Of a DNA stretch of 52,965 nucleotides, positions 52,453 to 52,965 are shown in pieces (position 1 is the stretch's first letter; each line of letters begins with the position of its first letter). Position numbers and translations under genes: made by a program. The notes beneath the pieces were generated by a model. The model ran no database searches. It saw only the letters and a list, made by a program, of their open reading frames with translations, and had not been told where the DNA came from. The DNA comes from JBOGDS01 sp050743075. GTDB taxonomy: Bacteria > Actinomycetota > Actinomycetes > Jiangellales > Jiangellaceae. The stretch is from the NCBI GenBank assembly GCA_050743075.1, contig JBOGDS010000019.1:1-52965 (forward strand). The letters are read 5' to 3'.

Positions 52453-52965
52453 GTGGAGGTCGTTCGGGCGAAAGGGCTTGAGATCGCCTACGAGCGCGTC
52501 GGCGAGGGGCCACCGCTGGTGTTCGTGCACGGCGCTGCCTCGGACGCCCGCTTGTGGCGGCCGCAGCTCGCCGCACTGGCCGACGAGTTCACGGTCGTCG
52601 CCTGGGACGAGCCGGGCGCGGGGTCGCTCGCCGGCCTCCTGGATGGGGAGCATCACGCCCGCCCCCGGACCAATGCAGGCACATCAGTGCTTAAGCCCGA
52701 GACGCTCGCGATGGACACGAACAGAAGCCTGCGCCCAGGCTTCTCCTTCCGTCGAAACCGGCAGTGCCCGGGCGGCTCGACCCGCGGCTCTCCGCTCCAC
52801 AGACAAGCAAGCACTGCTGCAGAGCGCCGTCCCGCACACCGATCGGCGGATTCTGGCGGTTGTCGCAACGCGGACGTCTCGCCAGCGGTTGGTCGACGAG
52901 ACCGGTTCCAGGGTAGCTATGTGGCCTTGGGGTCGATACTGGGCATCGTGGCGGCTGATGAGGTG
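52453..52965 (+). CDS. Alpha/beta hydrolase N-terminus fused to unrelated open frame (partial)
   Basis: GTG 52453 encodes VEVVRAKGLEIAYERVGEGPPLVFVHGAASDARLW, then LADEFTVVAWDEPGAG, a clear alpha/beta hydrolase N-terminus with the oxyanion HGAA loop. The family should continue with a nucleophile elbow, but after SLAGLL (about 52640) there is Arg/Pro-rich text without known motifs, and the frame stays open to the window edge. The rest is likely a deletion junction plus non-coding sequence. The 274-bp gap upstream (52179-52452) holds nothing recognisable. Confidence 0.5.
   Translation, partial: MEVVRAKGLEIAYERVGEGPPLVFVHGAASDARLWRPQLAALADEFTVVAWDEPGAGSLAGLLDGEHHARPRTNAGTSVLKPETLAMDTNRSLRPGFSFRRNRQCPGGSTRGSPLHRQASTAAERRPAHRSADSGGCRNADVSPAVGRRDRFQGSYVALGSILGIVAADEV

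Overview
The window is a 53 kb piece of a high-GC actinomycete chromosome. Codon third positions are strongly G/C, start codons are often GTG, and several families are typical of Actinomycetota: HelR, LppM-like lipoprotein, class F sortase, SigG/SigJ-type sigma factor with a SnoaL tail, Pat aminotransferase, and sugar ABC operons without their own ATPase. The exact family cannot be fixed from sequence alone; a free-living soil-type actinomycete such as a member of the Geodermatophilaceae or a relative would fit.

Layout. 1-0.3 kb: 3' end of an IS481-type element. 0.3-2.7 kb: a rifamycin-associated element (RAE), a collapsed glycosyltransferase remnant and helR, the RNA-polymerase-recycling rifamycin-resistance ATPase. 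2.8-9.3 kb: sortase/DUF4397/membrane-protein cluster, a MerB-like lyase behind a Crp-type box, two lipoproteins, a winged-helix protein and a GlsB-like protein. 9.4-22 kb: phosphoketolase, then a long stretch rich in broken genes (kdpD, kdpE, M15 peptidase, GPP34, GNAT, an MFS exporter with an in-frame stop, a hydrolase, an ABC exporter with four frame breaks), with intact Uma2, pirin, sigma factor and MarR genes between them. 22-31 kb: second Uma2 copy, GMC oxidoreductase, VOC protein, ABC-2 exporter, tyrosine phosphatase, small membrane proteins, aromatic aminotransferase. 31.2-32.8 kb: an XRE-TPR regulator divergent from an unannotated 44-residue secreted-peptide gene. 32.9-42.2 kb: EamA exporter, acyl-CoA thioesterase, the branched-chain 2-oxoacid dehydrogenase operon (bkdABC) and a phenylacetate-pathway group (paaJ, paaI, paaN). 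42.4-45.7 kb: sugar ABC importer operon. 45.9-49.1 kb: TetR-centred group with a perfect 28-bp operator, two extended SDR genes. 49.2-50.6 kb: Phd/RelE-type toxin-antitoxin pair and a serine recombinase. 50.8-53 kb: gene fragments with rearrangement scars.

How the genes work together. bkdABC, paaJ, paaI and paaN together suggest catabolism of branched-chain and aromatic amino acids through CoA esters; pat could feed it. RAE-helR suggests inducible rifamycin tolerance. The XRE-TPR gene and the small peptide gene share one 59-bp promoter region and look like a possible peptide-signalling pair; this is the most novel candidate in the window.

Caveat. Many of the broken genes need only one inserted or missing base, several of them in short G, C or T runs, and some lie in otherwise healthy operons (paaJ, thioesterase, epimerase). 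An unpolished assembly is therefore a serious alternative to true decay, except where whole domains are missing.
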